A stretch of 64,000 nt of DNA, taken from assembly GCF_946482605.1 (NCBI RefSeq), contig NZ_CAMLSE010000012.1, positions 1 to 64,000 of the forward strand, read 5' to 3'. The translations under genes were made by a program, and so were the position numbers. Under the pieces are notes generated by a model. That model did no database searches, was not told where the DNA came from, and was given only the letters and a program-made list of their open reading frames with translations. The stretch comes from an uncultured Dyadobacter sp. Lineage in GTDB: Bacteria > Bacteroidota > Bacteroidia > Cytophagales > Spirosomataceae. This document shows positions 35,751-44,752 of the stretch, piece by piece (the stretch's first letter is position 1; the number at the start of each line of letters is the position of its first letter).

Positions 35751-36485
35751 ATGAAAAAAATCCTGGATTACCTCCTAAGTACCCTCTACCTGATCCATTT
35801 CGGCCTTACATTACTAATATTCCATGTCATCCAGGTGATTGCCTTCAATGTCTTCGGAAAGAAGGCACACAAGTTGTCGGTCGACTGGCTCAACTTCTCT
35901 CTCACCTTCGGGCTCTACCTGACCGGCGCACGTATCACACTCAAAAATCTTGCCCAGCTGCCGGAAGACAGGCCGCTTATATTCATCGCCAACCACCAGA
36001 GCAGCTATGACATTTCCCCGGTGTACTGGTTTATGAGGAAATACAGCCCCCGGTTCGTTTCGAAGATCGAGCTCGCCCACGGCGTTCCCAGCATTTCCTA
36101 TAACCTTCGCAAAAGTGGTGCCGCGCTGATCAACCGAAAGGACGGTAAGCAGGCCATCACCGAAATTGCACGCCTTGGCAAGCTCATACAGGAAGAAAAA
36201 GCTTCGGCCATCATCTTCCCGGAAGGAACCCGCACGGCCAGCGGCGAGATGAAATCATTCCAGCCGGGCGGCGTTGCGACATTGCTTAAAAGAGCCCCGG
36301 ACGCCCTCATCGTTCCCGTCGCCATTGACGGTACCGGCGCATTTAACCCCAAAGGTGTCTTTCCCCTCAAATCATTCGCTAACCTCAGCTTCACCGTGCT
36401 TCCAGCTATCGAACCTGCGGGCCGCAAGGCTGAGGAGATACTCGAAGAGGCCCGCGAAGCCATCCGCGAAAAAATTAACCATTGA
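35751..36485 (+). CDS. 1-acyl-sn-glycerol-3-phosphate acyltransferase (PlsC type)
   Basis: The 244-residue membrane-associated protein has one or two N-terminal membrane segments, the acyltransferase motif I NHQSSYD at 81-87 (His and Asp in the HX4D pattern) and motif III FPEGTR at 156-161. It adds the second acyl chain to lysophosphatidic acid in phospholipid synthesis. It is divergent from the acyl-ACP desaturase gene. Confidence 0.9.
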   Translation: MKKILDYLLSTLYLIHFGLTLLIFHVIQVIAFNVFGKKAHKLSVDWLNFSLTFGLYLTGARITLKNLAQLPEDRPLIFIANHQSSYDISPVYWFMRKYSPRFVSKIELAHGVPSISYNLRKSGAALINRKDGKQAITEIARLGKLIQEEKASAIIFPEGTRTASGEMKSFQPGGVATLLKRAPDALIVPVAIDGTGAFNPKGVFPLKSFANLSFTVLPAIEPAGRKAEEILEEAREAIREKINH

Positions 36486-36598
36486 TTTACAATTCGTTAA
36501 AAAGTCCTTTCATTGACTTAACAATCGTTAACAATCCCCTTTTAAACTTCTGCCGCAGGTAGCCCTCTAACCCACGAAAACTTTAAAACTTTTGGGTT

Positions 36599-36994
36599 AT
36601 GAAAAAGATACTTTTTGCCGCAGTGGTTCTTGCATTAGGATTCACCCATGCTTCCGCCCAATATGGTCCACGCCCCGACTACCGCGACGATCACCGCGAC
36701 GGATACAGCCGTGAGCGTGGGAGCGACATCAACCGCATGCAACGGGAAGCCCGCCAACATATAGCCAACGGTGTGCAATGGGGCACACTCACATCCCGCG
36801 AAGCCAACGCGCTGATGAACCAATACGACCGCATCGAAGCCAAAGAACGGAAATTCGCCCGCCATGGACGTCTTTCACCCCGTGAAGAAAGAATTCTGCG
36901 TGAAGATCTGCTGCAACTGATGTCTGATACCCGTCGCCTGGGCAACGACAGAGACCGCTGGGCACGCGACCGCCACGGAAGAGGAAGATATTAA
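36599..36994 (+). CDS. Small secreted basic protein of unknown function
   Basis: The 131-residue protein has a clear signal peptide (MKKILFAAVVLALGFTHASAQ). The mature part is highly charged, beginning with a Tyr/Asp/Arg-rich segment, then two helices (QREARQHIANGVQWGTLTSREANALMNQYDRI) whose GxLTxxEA pattern is seen in envelope stress proteins of Bacteroidota, and ends with an Arg-rich tail. It is probably periplasmic; its function is unknown. Its own terminator follows. Confidence 0.75.
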   Translation: MKKILFAAVVLALGFTHASAQYGPRPDYRDDHRDGYSRERGSDINRMQREARQHIANGVQWGTLTSREANALMNQYDRIEAKERKFARHGRLSPREERILREDLLQLMSDTRRLGNDRDRWARDRHGRGRY

Positions 36995-37030
36995 GTTTTT
37001 GAAGAGATAGTTGAAGGTTTAGGGTAATGC

Positions 37031-37066
37031 AAAAAGCGTCGGGCCGGTGGTCTGACGCTTTTTTTT
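37031..37066 (+). terminator. Terminator after the small secreted protein
   Basis: AAAAAGCGTC pairs with GACGCTTTTT around a loop of about 13 bases, with eight T. It abuts the stop codon of the convergent GNAT gene. Confidence 0.85.
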
Positions 37067-37511
37067 ATTCGTTGCTGAAATACCTCACCAGCTTGACATG
37101 TGATTTCTCGAAGCCTTCGCGTTGGTAGAACCGGTGTGCCTGTTCGCGGGTGGCACGGGAAGTAACTTCGATCTGAATGGCGCCTTCACCTTTGGCAAAA
37201 GCCGTCACATGGTCCATCATCGCCTTGCCAACCTGCCGGGAGCGATACGTCGGCCTCACATACATCTCCTGAATTTCCGAAACCAATGCCGCATGGTGCA
37301 GCAGCGGCTGGATATGGCAGCTGACCATTCCCACAGGATGGCCATCGTGCTCTGCCAGGAAATAAGCGACATTTGGATTGGCGACGTTACGGTTGAATGC
37401 AGCATCAAACCCCTCACGGTGGAGGACGTTATTTTCGAGATCGCAGATCATATCGTAAATAATCGCACGATCTGCAATGGTTGCCTTTCGGATGGATATT
37501 TGTACCTGCAA
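37065..37511 (-). CDS. GNAT family N-acetyltransferase
   Basis: The protein is 148 residues from a TTG start at 37511 (MQVQISIRKATIADRAI). Acetyl-CoA binding is shown by MYVRPTYRSRQVGKAMMDH (motif A) and the C-terminal FYQREGFEKS. The frame is open to another TTG at 37562, but typical GNAT proteins begin with a strand such as ISIRKAT, so the shorter form is preferred. The acceptor is unknown. Confidence 0.8.
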   Translation of the reverse strand: MQVQISIRKATIADRAIIYDMICDLENNVLHREGFDAAFNRNVANPNVAYFLAEHDGHPVGMVSCHIQPLLHHAALVSEIQEMYVRPTYRSRQVGKAMMDHVTAFAKGEGAIQIEVTSRATREQAHRFYQREGFEKSHVKLVRYFSNE

Positions 37512-37577
37512 AGGATTAACGTGGTTGAGATGAGTCCCACAAATTACATTCAGGCGGGCCAAAAGGCAAGCGCAACG

Positions 37578-37946
37578 CTATTTCTGAGGCCATAGAACCG
37601 GCCCTCTCTGGCCGTCTCCCCGGATGGTATTCATGAAATCCATCATTTCTTCGTGTGTATACTTGCTCGGGTCCACCCGAGAGCCATCGCAATGATAGGC
37701 ATTACAACCAATGCATGACATGTAAATGAGGCTAAAATCGAACACTACCTCGTCCTTGATTTTACCCATCGTAATGGTCAGTATATCTTCCTGTTTTTTT
37801 GCCTTCGCATCCTCGATCATTGTTCTTAACCATGGGAGATTACGAATCGGGTCTTTAACCCCGCATACTTCGATATCGGATGAAATGGTTTTGTCTTTGC
37901 AGGAGAAAAAGAGGATCAGAATAAGAAATAAAAAATGGCTTTTCAT
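37578..37946 (-). CDS. Small lipoprotein of unknown function
   Basis: The 122-residue protein starts MKSHFLFLILILFFSCKDK, a strong lipobox with C16. The mature part has three further cysteines near the middle (MSCIGCNAYHCDG), which could form a disulphide or bind a metal. No family is recognised. It precedes the GNAT gene by 66 bp on the same strand. Upstream in-frame codons exist, but the lipobox fixes the start at 37946. Confidence 0.7.
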   Translation of the reverse strand: MKSHFLFLILILFFSCKDKTISSDIEVCGVKDPIRNLPWLRTMIEDAKAKKQEDILTITMGKIKDEVVFDFSLIYMSCIGCNAYHCDGSRVDPSKYTHEEMMDFMNTIRGDGQRGPVLWPQK

Positions 37947-38114
37947 AGCGAGGAAATTAGGAAGTGAGTACGAAATCCGGGACACTTTTTTTGATCAGAT
38001 CGTTGTAAATGCAATGAGTTCGCAAAAGAATTATTTACATATAAATAATTAGAATTTAACAACCGGTTACAAAATTTTGAATTACATTTAAGCCGTCCGA
38101 CTCAGCCTGACTTT

Positions 38115-39497
38115 ATGAAACACATTCTATTAGCCATTGCTTTTATAGTTTCCATTCCATGCCGCGGTCAAATTACCTTCATCGATACGAATACGCCCTG
38201 GGACTTGCTGTCCAGCCGGGCCAAACAGGAAGACAAACTAATTTTTATCCATTTTGAAAACAGCGAATGTGTCCAATGCAATGACGTAGCCACGAAAGGC
38301 TTCAATGGCACCATCTTGAAAGATCAGTTTGCCGATAATTTTGTTTCCATACGCTGCAATGTTGCCACGCCTAATGGCCAGAACCTGGCACAAAAATTCC
38401 GGATAAGAAGCTCACTGATGTCATTGTTTGTCGATCCGGAAGGAAATATACTTCACGTAAACAATGGTTCAACCAGTTCGTCGGAGACTTATCTGATCGC
38501 TGCCGATGTAGCAATCGGCAGGAAGGGTAAAAAACAGCTGGTTGATTTTGACCGAGAATACAAAGCAGGTGAAAGAGGCTCTGCATTTTTAAAGGAATAC
38601 ATGAGCAAAAGGCGTGAAACCGCTGTGCCCTTCGATGATCTGCTGGACGAGTACGTGGCGGCGCTCCCACCGGATTCTTTGCGCAACTTTCAAATTGTCA
38701 TGGGCATTTTCGAAATGGCACCTTCGCTGAATAGCTACGCTTATAACGCCATTCAAAACGAAGCGCCGCGCTCGCTGATCGACAGTATCTATAACTCTAG
38801 TCTTCCCGATAAACGCAAGGCACTTAATGACGGAATTATCGAAAATTCATTTCGAAATGCGGTACGGGGAAGGAATGAAGAATTTGCCTATCGTGTAGCG
38901 CTTTTCACCAAGGGCACTTACGAAGACGAACCTGCCCGGGGAGAAATCGCTTTCATGAAATCAATGGTGCGTTACTATTATATGGTGCGGGATACGGCCC
39001 ATTATTTTGCGCATACCCAAAGACTAATGGATTCCAAATATATGCCATTGACGATCGATTCGCTCAATGCAATGGACGATGCTGCATTCAAAGTCAAGAC
39101 AGCGCCGCAACTTCCGGTAAGTAGGAGCCCTGTGCATAGCATGCAGGTCCGGGCGATCGGGATTATGCCACCCTCTCAGTTCATTTACCATGATCTCAAT
39201 GAACACGCCTATCACTTTTTTGAATTGACCAGGAACAAGGCATTACTGGAAAGAGCGCTGGAATGGTCGAAAAAATCAATGGAGCTGGCAGAGGCTAAGG
39301 CAAAAAAGGGCTACACTCCGTTCAAACTGGGCTTCCCGGATTACATGGATACCTATGCGAAAATACTATATCGCCTCGATAGAAAAGATGAAGCGATTTC
39401 GTGGCAGGAAAGAGCAGTTGAGGCCCAGAAAATTACCGGAATGGCACACCAATACCTGGAAATTCCGCTCAACAAAATGAAGGCGGGCACGCTATGA
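38115..39497 (+). CDS. Exported thioredoxin-fold protein with C-terminal helical repeats
   Basis: The 460-residue protein has a signal peptide (to about residue 19) and a thioredoxin-like domain (about 25-140) with a CVQC redox pair at 52 and 55. The usual cis-proline of thioredoxins is not visible in the RIRSSLMSLFVDPEG segment, so redox activity is uncertain. The rest is helical, with a TPR-like C-terminus (ALLERALEWSKKSMELAEAKAKKGY, then AKILYRLDRKDEAISWQERAVEAQ). It is probably a periplasmic chaperone or disulphide-handling protein. No operon partner is seen. Confidence 0.7.
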   Translation: MKHILLAIAFIVSIPCRGQITFIDTNTPWDLLSSRAKQEDKLIFIHFENSECVQCNDVATKGFNGTILKDQFADNFVSIRCNVATPNGQNLAQKFRIRSSLMSLFVDPEGNILHVNNGSTSSSETYLIAADVAIGRKGKKQLVDFDREYKAGERGSAFLKEYMSKRRETAVPFDDLLDEYVAALPPDSLRNFQIVMGIFEMAPSLNSYAYNAIQNEAPRSLIDSIYNSSLPDKRKALNDGIIENSFRNAVRGRNEEFAYRVALFTKGTYEDEPARGEIAFMKSMVRYYYMVRDTAHYFAHTQRLMDSKYMPLTIDSLNAMDDAAFKVKTAPQLPVSRSPVHSMQVRAIGIMPPSQFIYHDLNEHAYHFFELTRNKALLERALEWSKKSMELAEAKAKKGYTPFKLGFPDYMDTYAKILYRLDRKDEAISWQERAVEAQKITGMAHQYLEIPLNKMKAGTL

Positions 39498-39518
39498 CAC
39501 ACTTATTCCTGTTTTACA

Positions 39519-40877
39519 CTATACAAACGCACTTTCGCCCGTAATAGCCCTTCCAACGATGAGGGAGTTGATTTCCTTTGTCCCTTCGTAAGAATAGATC
39601 GCCTCGGCATCGGCGACGAAGCGGGCGATATCATATTCGAGCAGAATGCCGTTGCCGCCGAACAACTCGCGCGCGTGGTCCACAATTGATCGCATACGCA
39701 GCGTACAGAACACTTTCGCCAGCGAAGCGTGCTCGTCGGCAAGCTGACCGGCGTCCTGCAATTGTGAAAGGCGGTAAACCATCGTTTGCATGGCAGTGAG
39801 GTCGCCCAGCATGGTCACCAGCAGGTCTTGCACGAGCTGAAAACTGGCGATAGGTCTTCCAAACTGCTTGCGCTCGGTCGTGTACTTCAATGCGAGCTCA
39901 TAGGCACCACGCCCGCATCCGACTGCCTGCCAGGCCACGCCCGCACGCGTCATACGCAGAATATTGGCTGTGTCTTTAAAGGAATTGGCATTCTGAAGAC
40001 GGTCCGCCTCGGATACCCGGCATTCCGTCAGCGTGATCACCGCGTTCTGAACGGTTCGCAGAGCCATTTTATCTTCCATTTTTTCAGCCTTAAAACCCGG
40101 GTTTTCCTTGCGAACGATAAAACCCTTAACCTGGCTATCGCCCAGATCACGCGCCCAGATGATGGTAATGTCGGAGAATGTGGCGTTGCCGATCCATTTC
40201 TTCTGCCCGTTGATCACCCATTCGTCGCCTACGCGCTGGCAGGTCGTCGTAAGGCCTCCTGCGGCCCCTGAACCTACCTCGGGTTCGGTCAGGCCAAATG
40301 CACCGATCAGCTCCATTCGCTGCATCACCGGTAGCCATTGCTGCTTTTGCTCCTCCGACCCGCACAGGTAAATAGATCCCATGGCCAGCCCACTGTGCAC
40401 GCCGAAGAATGTAGAAATGGATGAATCGACCCGCGCCATTTCCATGGCAATAAACCCTTCGAGCAAGGCCGACCGGCCTGCACAGCCATAGCCATGGTAG
40501 GTAAGTCCGCAAACATCCAGTTTAGCCATTAATGGAATGATATGCATCGGGAAGTGCGCCTTGTTCCAGTAGTGGTTCGCAATCGGGCGGATTTCGGCTT
40601 CCATGAATGCCCTGACTTTGAGCTGGATTTCACGTTCTTCCGCATTCAGCGTAGAGCCAAGTTCGTAAAAATCACCATTCACCGGCGGCGGAGTTCGTTT
40701 CTTGCCGGAGCCGGCCTGCATGAATTTCAGCATCTTCCCTAAATCTTCCTCACTCATTTTCGAAACGACGCCCATCAGCTGGTTCAGATCGACCTTCTGA
40801 GAAAGCTTGCTGACAGCCTCTATGTCAACGGATTTGAGCAGGTTACGCAACTGGGAAATCGATTTGAAAAGATTCAT
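39519..40877 (-). CDS. Acyl-CoA dehydrogenase (glutaryl-CoA dehydrogenase-like)
   Basis: The 452-residue flavoprotein has the acyl-CoA dehydrogenase blocks IGAFGLTEPEVGSGAAGG and WVINGQKKWIGNATFSDI for FAD and substrate binding, RKQFGRPIASFQLVQD, and the C-terminal catalytic glutamate in YSYEGTKEINSLIVGRAITG, which is closest to the glutaryl-CoA branch. About 65 N-terminal residues (helical, charged) precede the normal family start. The start is the ATG at 40877; the TTG two codons earlier is less likely. Substrate chain length is not determined. Confidence 0.85.
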   Translation of the reverse strand: MNLFKSISQLRNLLKSVDIEAVSKLSQKVDLNQLMGVVSKMSEEDLGKMLKFMQAGSGKKRTPPPVNGDFYELGSTLNAEEREIQLKVRAFMEAEIRPIANHYWNKAHFPMHIIPLMAKLDVCGLTYHGYGCAGRSALLEGFIAMEMARVDSSISTFFGVHSGLAMGSIYLCGSEEQKQQWLPVMQRMELIGAFGLTEPEVGSGAAGGLTTTCQRVGDEWVINGQKKWIGNATFSDITIIWARDLGDSQVKGFIVRKENPGFKAEKMEDKMALRTVQNAVITLTECRVSEADRLQNANSFKDTANILRMTRAGVAWQAVGCGRGAYELALKYTTERKQFGRPIASFQLVQDLLVTMLGDLTAMQTMVYRLSQLQDAGQLADEHASLAKVFCTLRMRSIVDHARELFGGNGILLEYDIARFVADAEAIYSYEGTKEINSLIVGRAITGESAFV

Positions 40878-41006
40878 GTGCAATCGGACGGTTGGTTTCT
40901 ACAAAGAGTCAGCTACGAATGCTGTTCTACTGAATGCGTATAAAAAAGAAGGGCCAAAAGACCCGGGAACGAAAATTGCATTTGCCTGGCTTAAAACATA
41001 ATTGCT

Positions 41007-41216
41007 ATGAAAACGAAATCTGAAGACAACGTAGAAGGCGGCTCTCCCAGCAAGGGCGGCCCGAAAGGTAAATCCAAACAGAAAGACGACAGCCTGAAAC
41101 CTTCCGGGACATTGAAGCAGGAAGCTATTCAAAAGTCGGAGAAAGGTAACATGACCCAAAAGAAAGGGTACAACGAAACGCCGGAAACAGTACCGGTGAA
41201 AGGGAAGAAGACCTAA
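41007..41216 (+). CDS. Small Lys/Gly-rich hypothetical protein
   Basis: The 69-residue protein is very hydrophilic, with lysine- and glycine-rich low-complexity sequence (SPSKGGPKGKSKQKDDSLKP) and no hydrophobic core, so it is probably disordered. Such short basic proteins are common in Cytophagales and may bind nucleic acid or act under stress, but no function is known. It converges on the GH9 gene with a 16-bp gap. Confidence 0.55.
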   Translation: MKTKSEDNVEGGSPSKGGPKGKSKQKDDSLKPSGTLKQEAIQKSEKGNMTQKKGYNETPETVPVKGKKT

Positions 41217-41232
41217 CATCCGGCATACACCC

Positions 41233-42981
41233 CTACTCCATCGATGCTTCCAGCGCAGCCGCCAGATACACCATGGGTGCATTCCAGTTGATCGCGATCT
41301 CGTTGGAAGCATAAGAACATTCGTGATCGGTGAACGACTCGTCGGCAAACTTGTTGGGATAGGTTGCGCATTTATCCTGCTGGCCCGGATTCGGCCCGCC
41401 CGAGAGCAGTCCGGGTATCGGATCGACGATCCCGTCCGCAATGGAAAGACGGTGGTGGGGATGCATTACCCTTTTGGATCCGGTTCCGGTCAGAAAGCAA
41501 TAGCCTGTCGCGTTCCTGCCCAGCAGGTAGTCCAGGTTGCCCAAAGCGGCATCACGATACTTCTGTTCCTTTGTGAGCCGGTACGCATTCAGCAGGACAA
41601 TTCCCTGATTGGCTGCGACCGAACTGCTACCCCAGGAATAATCCCTGGCCGATTTGCCCATTACGGTGTGATAGGGCTGGTTTTCAATATCTTTCACCAG
41701 GTCATCCGCAAACCGAAGCAGATTCGCCTTGATCGCATCGGAGAGCTTGGCGGGAATGCTTACATCAAAATGCGGCCGGATCAATGTATAGTATGCCAAT
41801 GCCCTGACCTGACTCCAGGTCGGTAATGCAAGCGGCTGCTCCAATCCGAAATCAATTTTTTCGATATAAGCCGGTTTTCCTGTCAAAACAAACATTTCTG
41901 CTGCCGCCCACGCCCATTCGTCGGCTGCATCGCGGTCGCCGTATGCGCCCGTCACCACAGCGGGCTCGAAGGTCTTGTTCATTTCATCCTGCCTGTAAAA
42001 CAGCTTAGGGTTATTCCCGGCCCACTCCCACCCTTTCACGGCGGCGGTTGTGCACGAATCGGCCAGCCCGGGGAATTTGTTGTCAAAACCCTTAAATACC
42101 CGCGCCGCCTGCGCCATTACAGCCACCAGATCGAGCGTTGCGATGGTGTTCTTCTGCACCACATAGCGTGGATTTTTCGCAGCATCCGGCATGATCATAC
42201 CATCGAAGCGCGGGTTGGTCAGTTTATGATAAACTCCGCCGTCGGCTGGGTCCTGCATAGCAAGCATCCAGCGCAAGTTCCACACCACTTCATCCAGCAA
42301 ATCAGGAACCCCGTTATTACTTTCGGGAATATTGACGTTGAAATTCTCAAAATAGAGCGGGTAATCTTCATACAAAGACAACAATGTCCCCATCGTGATT
42401 CCCGAATTGACGATATATTTATTGTAGTCGCCCGCATCATACCAGCCGCGCGGAGCACTGATCACGGTGTTCTCAGGCCGGCCAGGTGAAACAGCCGAAG
42501 CATGTATGAGTATTTTATCGTCGGGATGGCCTGCCGGGCGGGCCCATTTGCCGGCATATTTCTCCGGAAGATCGATTGAAGCGCGCTGATAATAGAACCC
42601 TTTCAACGATGCCTCTGCCACGTCACGGTGAATGCGTTCGCCGATTTTGAACGGAGCGGATTTTCCCAGACCGGGCACATTGACGACGTAATTACCAGGC
42701 CTGGTAACTCGCGAAAAGTCTGCAATACGTGTGTGCTTTCCTGAATGCTGGCTGGTCCGTGCAGGGCTGAGTTTACCTTTGAAGACCGTCTTGCCCGACT
42801 TGACGTCGTTCACTTCGAATGCGTCGAAAGTTGCCGCGGCAACCACTGCGATTTTCGGAGCGCCCGGGTAGAAACCTACCTGATTCATCCGGATCGAGTC
42901 CGAATGGACCTGTGCCTGGACAGGTAGTATGAACAATAACAATACCGGCAGTAAGGCGGCCAAACTCGGAGAGAACTTCAT
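41233..42981 (-). CDS. GH9 family glycoside hydrolase, secreted
   Basis: From the ATG at 42981 the protein is 582 residues with a signal peptide to about VQAQ (residue 23). An N-terminal immunoglobulin-like CelD_N domain (about 25-110, IRMNQVGFYPGAPKIAVV) is followed by the (alpha/alpha)6 GH9 barrel. The catalytic base region is WYDAGDYNKY, a substrate-binding region is HPHHRLS, and the acid glutamate is in ASNEIAINWNAP near the end. GH9 enzymes cut beta-1,4-glucan or related beta-glycosides. No carbohydrate-binding module or sorting domain is present. It follows the HxlR gene by 50 bp. Confidence 0.9.
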   Translation of the reverse strand: MKFSPSLAALLPVLLLFILPVQAQVHSDSIRMNQVGFYPGAPKIAVVAAATFDAFEVNDVKSGKTVFKGKLSPARTSQHSGKHTRIADFSRVTRPGNYVVNVPGLGKSAPFKIGERIHRDVAEASLKGFYYQRASIDLPEKYAGKWARPAGHPDDKILIHASAVSPGRPENTVISAPRGWYDAGDYNKYIVNSGITMGTLLSLYEDYPLYFENFNVNIPESNNGVPDLLDEVVWNLRWMLAMQDPADGGVYHKLTNPRFDGMIMPDAAKNPRYVVQKNTIATLDLVAVMAQAARVFKGFDNKFPGLADSCTTAAVKGWEWAGNNPKLFYRQDEMNKTFEPAVVTGAYGDRDAADEWAWAAAEMFVLTGKPAYIEKIDFGLEQPLALPTWSQVRALAYYTLIRPHFDVSIPAKLSDAIKANLLRFADDLVKDIENQPYHTVMGKSARDYSWGSSSVAANQGIVLLNAYRLTKEQKYRDAALGNLDYLLGRNATGYCFLTGTGSKRVMHPHHRLSIADGIVDPIPGLLSGGPNPGQQDKCATYPNKFADESFTDHECSYASNEIAINWNAPMVYLAAALEASME

Positions 42982-43031
42982 GATCTGATGCGTATTTATG
43001 ATCACAAAGTCATCCGTATCCCGACTTTACC

Positions 43032-43427
43032 TCAATCCTGCAACACTTTTGCGGGATGGTCGATGTTGATACCCGTCACCACCAAACGGTGATATTCGCC
43101 CCATTTGCGCAGTTCTTCAATCAGCGGATCAAGCGATTTGCTGTGTTCCGTACGCTCGTATTCGATCACCGGCGGAAAAGAATCGTACACGTTGCGTTCG
43201 ACGAGGAGGTTCATTTCCAGCTCTTTCAACTCTTTTGAAAGCATCCGGGCAGTGATGTTCGGAATAGCATTCTGAATTTCCATGAATCGCTTATGCCCAA
43301 GCCCCATCGCAATGAGGATGGAGATCTTCCACTTCCCGCTGATAACGTCCAGCGCGTCCCGGACCGGCAATATCATTTCGCGACATTCCGGATGGCCTTC
43401 TTTAAAATTAGCTTTGTTATTGTTCAT
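43032..43427 (-). CDS. HxlR family transcriptional regulator
   Basis: The 131-residue protein is a winged-helix regulator with the family pattern [52 protein letters not shown] single N-terminal cysteine at 15 (HPECREM) is placed like the redox-sensing cysteines of HypR and YodB. Its start overlaps the 3' end of the reductase gene by 11 bp, so the two are probably one transcript, and it may sense aldehydes, quinones or oxidants that the reductase removes (inference). Confidence 0.88.
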   Translation of the reverse strand: MNNNKANFKEGHPECREMILPVRDALDVISGKWKISILIAMGLGHKRFMEIQNAIPNITARMLSKELKELEMNLLVERNVYDSFPPVIEYERTEHSKSLDPLIEELRKWGEYHRLVVTGINIDHPAKVLQD

Positions 43428-44733
43428 CTTTGAAAATGCTTAAGATCTCGGCGATCATTTCCTCATAGGTGTCATAGCGGCGCTCGTCATAGCATCCCAG
43501 AGGATCGGTAAGCACGTGCGCAAGGCATTTGTTGCAATAGCTGCACGGCCTGGGAGCCTTGTCCATGCCTTTTGCAAATATAAGGGGTAAATCGGGGTTG
43601 GCGATAAGCGGTCTGGCGATCGTTACGGCATCGCAGGCACCTCCGGTGATGGCATCCCTGATCACCGAAGCGGTTTGGAAGCCTCCTGTGCACAGTACCG
43701 GGATGGATACGGCTTTTCGTATGTGGCTGCATTCAGTCAGGTTAACACCTTCCCTGGACTGCGGCTGCTTCCTGGCCCAAAGCCATTTGATCAGGGGACG
43801 TAAAAGTCCGGAACGGAAAGAGAGGTAGTTCATGTATGACAATCTCCCACTCCGGATCATCGATGTATAAGTATCAACCGCCGTTTCTACTGGTAAGGGG
43901 CCTACCGGGTTTCTGGGATGAGGAAACTGACTTCCGACAGACACATGGAGCGCGTCTACTTCCTGCGCTTCCAGCCATTGTGCGAGCTGCACGCCTTCTT
44001 CCAGCGTATTACCTTTGCCAAAGTTTAAAAAATAGTCGTCATGGTAATCCGCAGCATTGAATTTGACCTGCAAATGGTAATCGCGCCCAACCTCCTTGCG
44101 GATTTCACGCACCACTTCCAGCAGAAAACGGCTGCGGTTAGCGAGTGTTCCGCCGTACTCATCTTTCCTGGTATTGATCGCAGAGCTGAGAAATTGTGTA
44201 AACAGGTAACCGTTTGAAGCGTGTAGTTCTATACCGTCCATTCCTGCTCTTCGTGCGCGACCTGCCGCTTCCCCGAACTTGCGGACAGCCGTTTGAATGT
44301 CGGCAAGTGTCATGGCTTTGCTTCTCAGGCCATGAAAATGCTCCATGCCGCCGACCGGTCCGAGCGGTATTTTGAATTGATTCTCGATACCTCTGATATC
44401 CTGCTGCCGCCCCGACATGGAAAGCTGCCCGATAAACCTGCAATCGTACGCGTGTACTGCCTTTACCAGTTCAGACCAGAATGAAATCCTGCTATCCTGA
44501 TCCAGCATAGCGTAGTTCGGAAGTATGCGCTGTGCAGGATCTACCGGAATGTGGGAGCTGATGATAGCCCCCACTCCACCTCTCGCAAACCTGGTTTCCC
44601 AGTTGATACGGGCAGGACTCCCGGAACCATCGTAGTTATCGATGCGTCCCGAAATACTCGATCGTAAGATCCGGTTCGGGATGACCAGGTTCCTGAATTT
44701 TAAAGGCTTGAATATGGGATCATCCATGAGCAT
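43417..44733 (-). CDS. Old Yellow Enzyme-type NADH:flavin oxidoreductase with Cys cluster
   Basis: The 438-residue TIM-barrel flavoprotein starts [22 protein letters not shown]. Family signs are [40 protein letters not shown] and PVLCTGGF. The C-terminus carries [18 protein letters not shown], a CxxCxxC...C pattern like the iron-sulphur ligands of 2,4-dienoyl-CoA reductase, although the NAD(P)-binding half of that enzyme is absent. It probably reduces activated C=C bonds. The frame is open upstream to 44790, but that would overlap the acyl-ACP-reductase-like gene. Confidence 0.85.
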   Translation of the reverse strand: MLMDDPIFKPLKFRNLVIPNRILRSSISGRIDNYDGSGSPARINWETRFARGGVGAIISSHIPVDPAQRILPNYAMLDQDSRISFWSELVKAVHAYDCRFIGQLSMSGRQQDIRGIENQFKIPLGPVGGMEHFHGLRSKAMTLADIQTAVRKFGEAAGRARRAGMDGIELHASNGYLFTQFLSSAINTRKDEYGGTLANRSRFLLEVVREIRKEVGRDYHLQVKFNAADYHDDYFLNFGKGNTLEEGVQLAQWLEAQEVDALHVSVGSQFPHPRNPVGPLPVETAVDTYTSMIRSGRLSYMNYLSFRSGLLRPLIKWLWARKQPQSREGVNLTECSHIRKAVSIPVLCTGGFQTASVIRDAITGGACDAVTIARPLIANPDLPLIFAKGMDKAPRPCSYCNKCLAHVLTDPLGCYDERRYDTYEEMIAEILSIFKDEQ

Positions 44734-44752
44734 GTGCGAAATCGTCGGGCTG

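Noticed and set aside
40876..41001. 41-codon frame starting across the acyl-CoA dehydrogenase start
   Set aside because: It overlaps the start of the opposite gene, has no family features and no clear promoter.
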